From: Pseudomonadota bacterium
Lineage (GTDB): Bacteria; Pseudomonadota; Gammaproteobacteria; Steroidobacterales; Steroidobacteraceae
Direction of reading: 5' to 3'
Length of the DNA: 24,694 bases
NCBI GenBank assembly: GCA_023391335.1
Contig: JAEWBG010000023.1
Span: 1 to 24,694, forward strand
This document shows, in pieces, positions 24,125-24,694 of the stretch (position 1 is the first letter of the stretch; the number at the start of each line of letters is the position of its first letter). Under the pieces are notes generated by a model. The model worked only from the letters and a program-made list of their open reading frames with translations, made no database searches and was not told where the DNA came from. The position numbers and the translations under genes were made by a program.

Positions 24125-24637
24125 ATGTTGAGCAATACCCGACTCGCTAACGGAATCGGCTTCTTTGTTTGTGTGGCGCTGATCGCTTACGCACTCTACG
24201 CAGAGCATGTTTTGGGCTTGGCCCCATGCCCGCTGTGCATCTTTCAGCGAATTGCCGTCATTGCAGTCGGCATCATTTTTCTCATCGCTGCCATCCACAA
24301 CCCACGATCAGTGGGCCGATACATCTATGCAGCTCTAATCGTTCTTGCAGCGCTTATAGGCATCGCGATCTCGGCACGTCACATCTGGATTCAAGCGCAG
24401 CCCCCCGGAACCGTTGCCGCCTGCGGCGCCGATCTCAACTACATGATGGAAATTCTGCCGCTCAAGGAAGTGATCTCGAAAGTTCTCACCGGATCGGGCG
24501 AGTGCGGCGAGATCAATTGGCGCTGGCTCGGCCTGTCCATGCCGTGGTGGGTCGCCTTTGCGCTGGGCGGACTTGGATTGTGGGGCGTCTACACCAACGT
24601 AGTCGTCCGCGCACCGAGATCAACGGACTGGCGTTGA
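24125..24637 (+). CDS. dsbB: Disulfide bond formation protein B (DsbB)
   Basis: This is the inner-membrane quinone reductase that re-oxidises periplasmic DsbA. The 170-residue protein has four membrane helices (about 10-28, 39-57, 66-84 and 140-160). Both redox cysteine pairs are present: C35-x-x-C38 (APCPLC) in the first periplasmic loop and C100/C127 (AACGAD, GECGE) in the second. The length is close to E. coli DsbB (176). The start ATG 24125 was chosen over TTG 24116. The upstream 23987-24124 gap holds a -10-like TACACT (24039-24044) without a convincing -35. There is no linked dsbA. A heptamer repeat follows 25 bases after the stop. Confidence 0.94.
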   Translation: MLSNTRLANGIGFFVCVALIAYALYAEHVLGLAPCPLCIFQRIAVIAVGIIFLIAAIHNPRSVGRYIYAALIVLAALIGIAISARHIWIQAQPPGTVAACGADLNYMMEILPLKEVISKVLTGSGECGEINWRWLGLSMPWWVAFALGGLGLWGVYTNVVVRAPRSTDWR

Positions 24638-24662
24638 CCGGAAGAGTCCCAGGTAATCATTC

Positions 24663-24694
24663 TGACCCGTGACCCGTGACCCGTGACCCGTGAC
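24663..24694. repeat. TGACCCG heptamer tandem repeat, cut by window end
   Basis: Four identical TGACCCG units run from 24663 to 24690, followed by the first four bases of a fifth at the window edge. The array begins 25 bases after the dsbB stop. Its full length is unknown. The period of 7 matches the array at 76-176, but these units are exact. Confidence 0.85.

Noticed and set aside
24663..24694. CRISPR-like array at the window end
   Set aside because: The 7-base units follow each other without spacers and no cas genes are present, so this is a simple tandem repeat.

Overview
The window reads as a chromosomal segment of a moderately GC-rich gammaproteobacterium. The clues are the yoaA-like helicase beside tsaB (a neighbourhood also found in E. 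coli), a gammaproteobacterial-type PhoB/PhoR and Pst cluster, a DusA-type dihydrouridine synthase, DsbB, and a GTP-dependent PEP carboxykinase. A Steroidobacter/Nevskiales-type or Xanthomonadales-related lineage is my guess from protein style; no marker gene here proves it. I see no tRNA, rRNA, CRISPR array, transposase or prophage gene.

Layout. 1-260: non-coding leader with a period-7 repeat array. 261-8505 (+): typA/bipA, a very large PAS/GAF/GGDEF/EAL c-di-GMP protein, an AGCS sodium:amino-acid symporter and dusA. 8668-10083 (-): an exported M28 zinc peptidase, convergent with dusA across a long hairpin element. 10317-11228 (+): a class III nucleotide cyclase fused to an FHA domain, tail-to-tail and overlapping with pckG (11210-12970, -). 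13185-16352 (+): a small exported DUF11-like protein overlapping a yoaA/dinG helicase, then tsaB. 16482-23986: a phosphate-starvation block with phoB-phoR (+), pstA-pstC-pstS (-, convergent with phoR), a divergent outer-membrane porin and phoU (+). 24125-24637 (+): dsbB, followed by a heptamer tandem repeat that runs off the window.

The phosphate block is the coherent system. PhoR/PhoB would sense and respond, PstS-PstC-PstA form the high-affinity transporter, PhoU couples transporter to kinase, and the porin would admit phosphate across the outer membrane. Three Pho-box-like sites (before phoB, pstS and the porin) share one geometry: an 18-bp box, a 10-bp gap, then a -10-like hexamer. The transporter ATPase gene pstB, usually between pstA and phoU, is not in the window.

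Non-coding structure is the other theme. Two copies of a CACGGAG-type inverted-repeat element lie just after typA and dusA. C-rich arrays of period 7-8 lie before typA, before tsaB and after dsbB, with a trace before phoB. A strong hairpin separates pstS from pstC. These suggest a genome with several families of short intergenic repeats.
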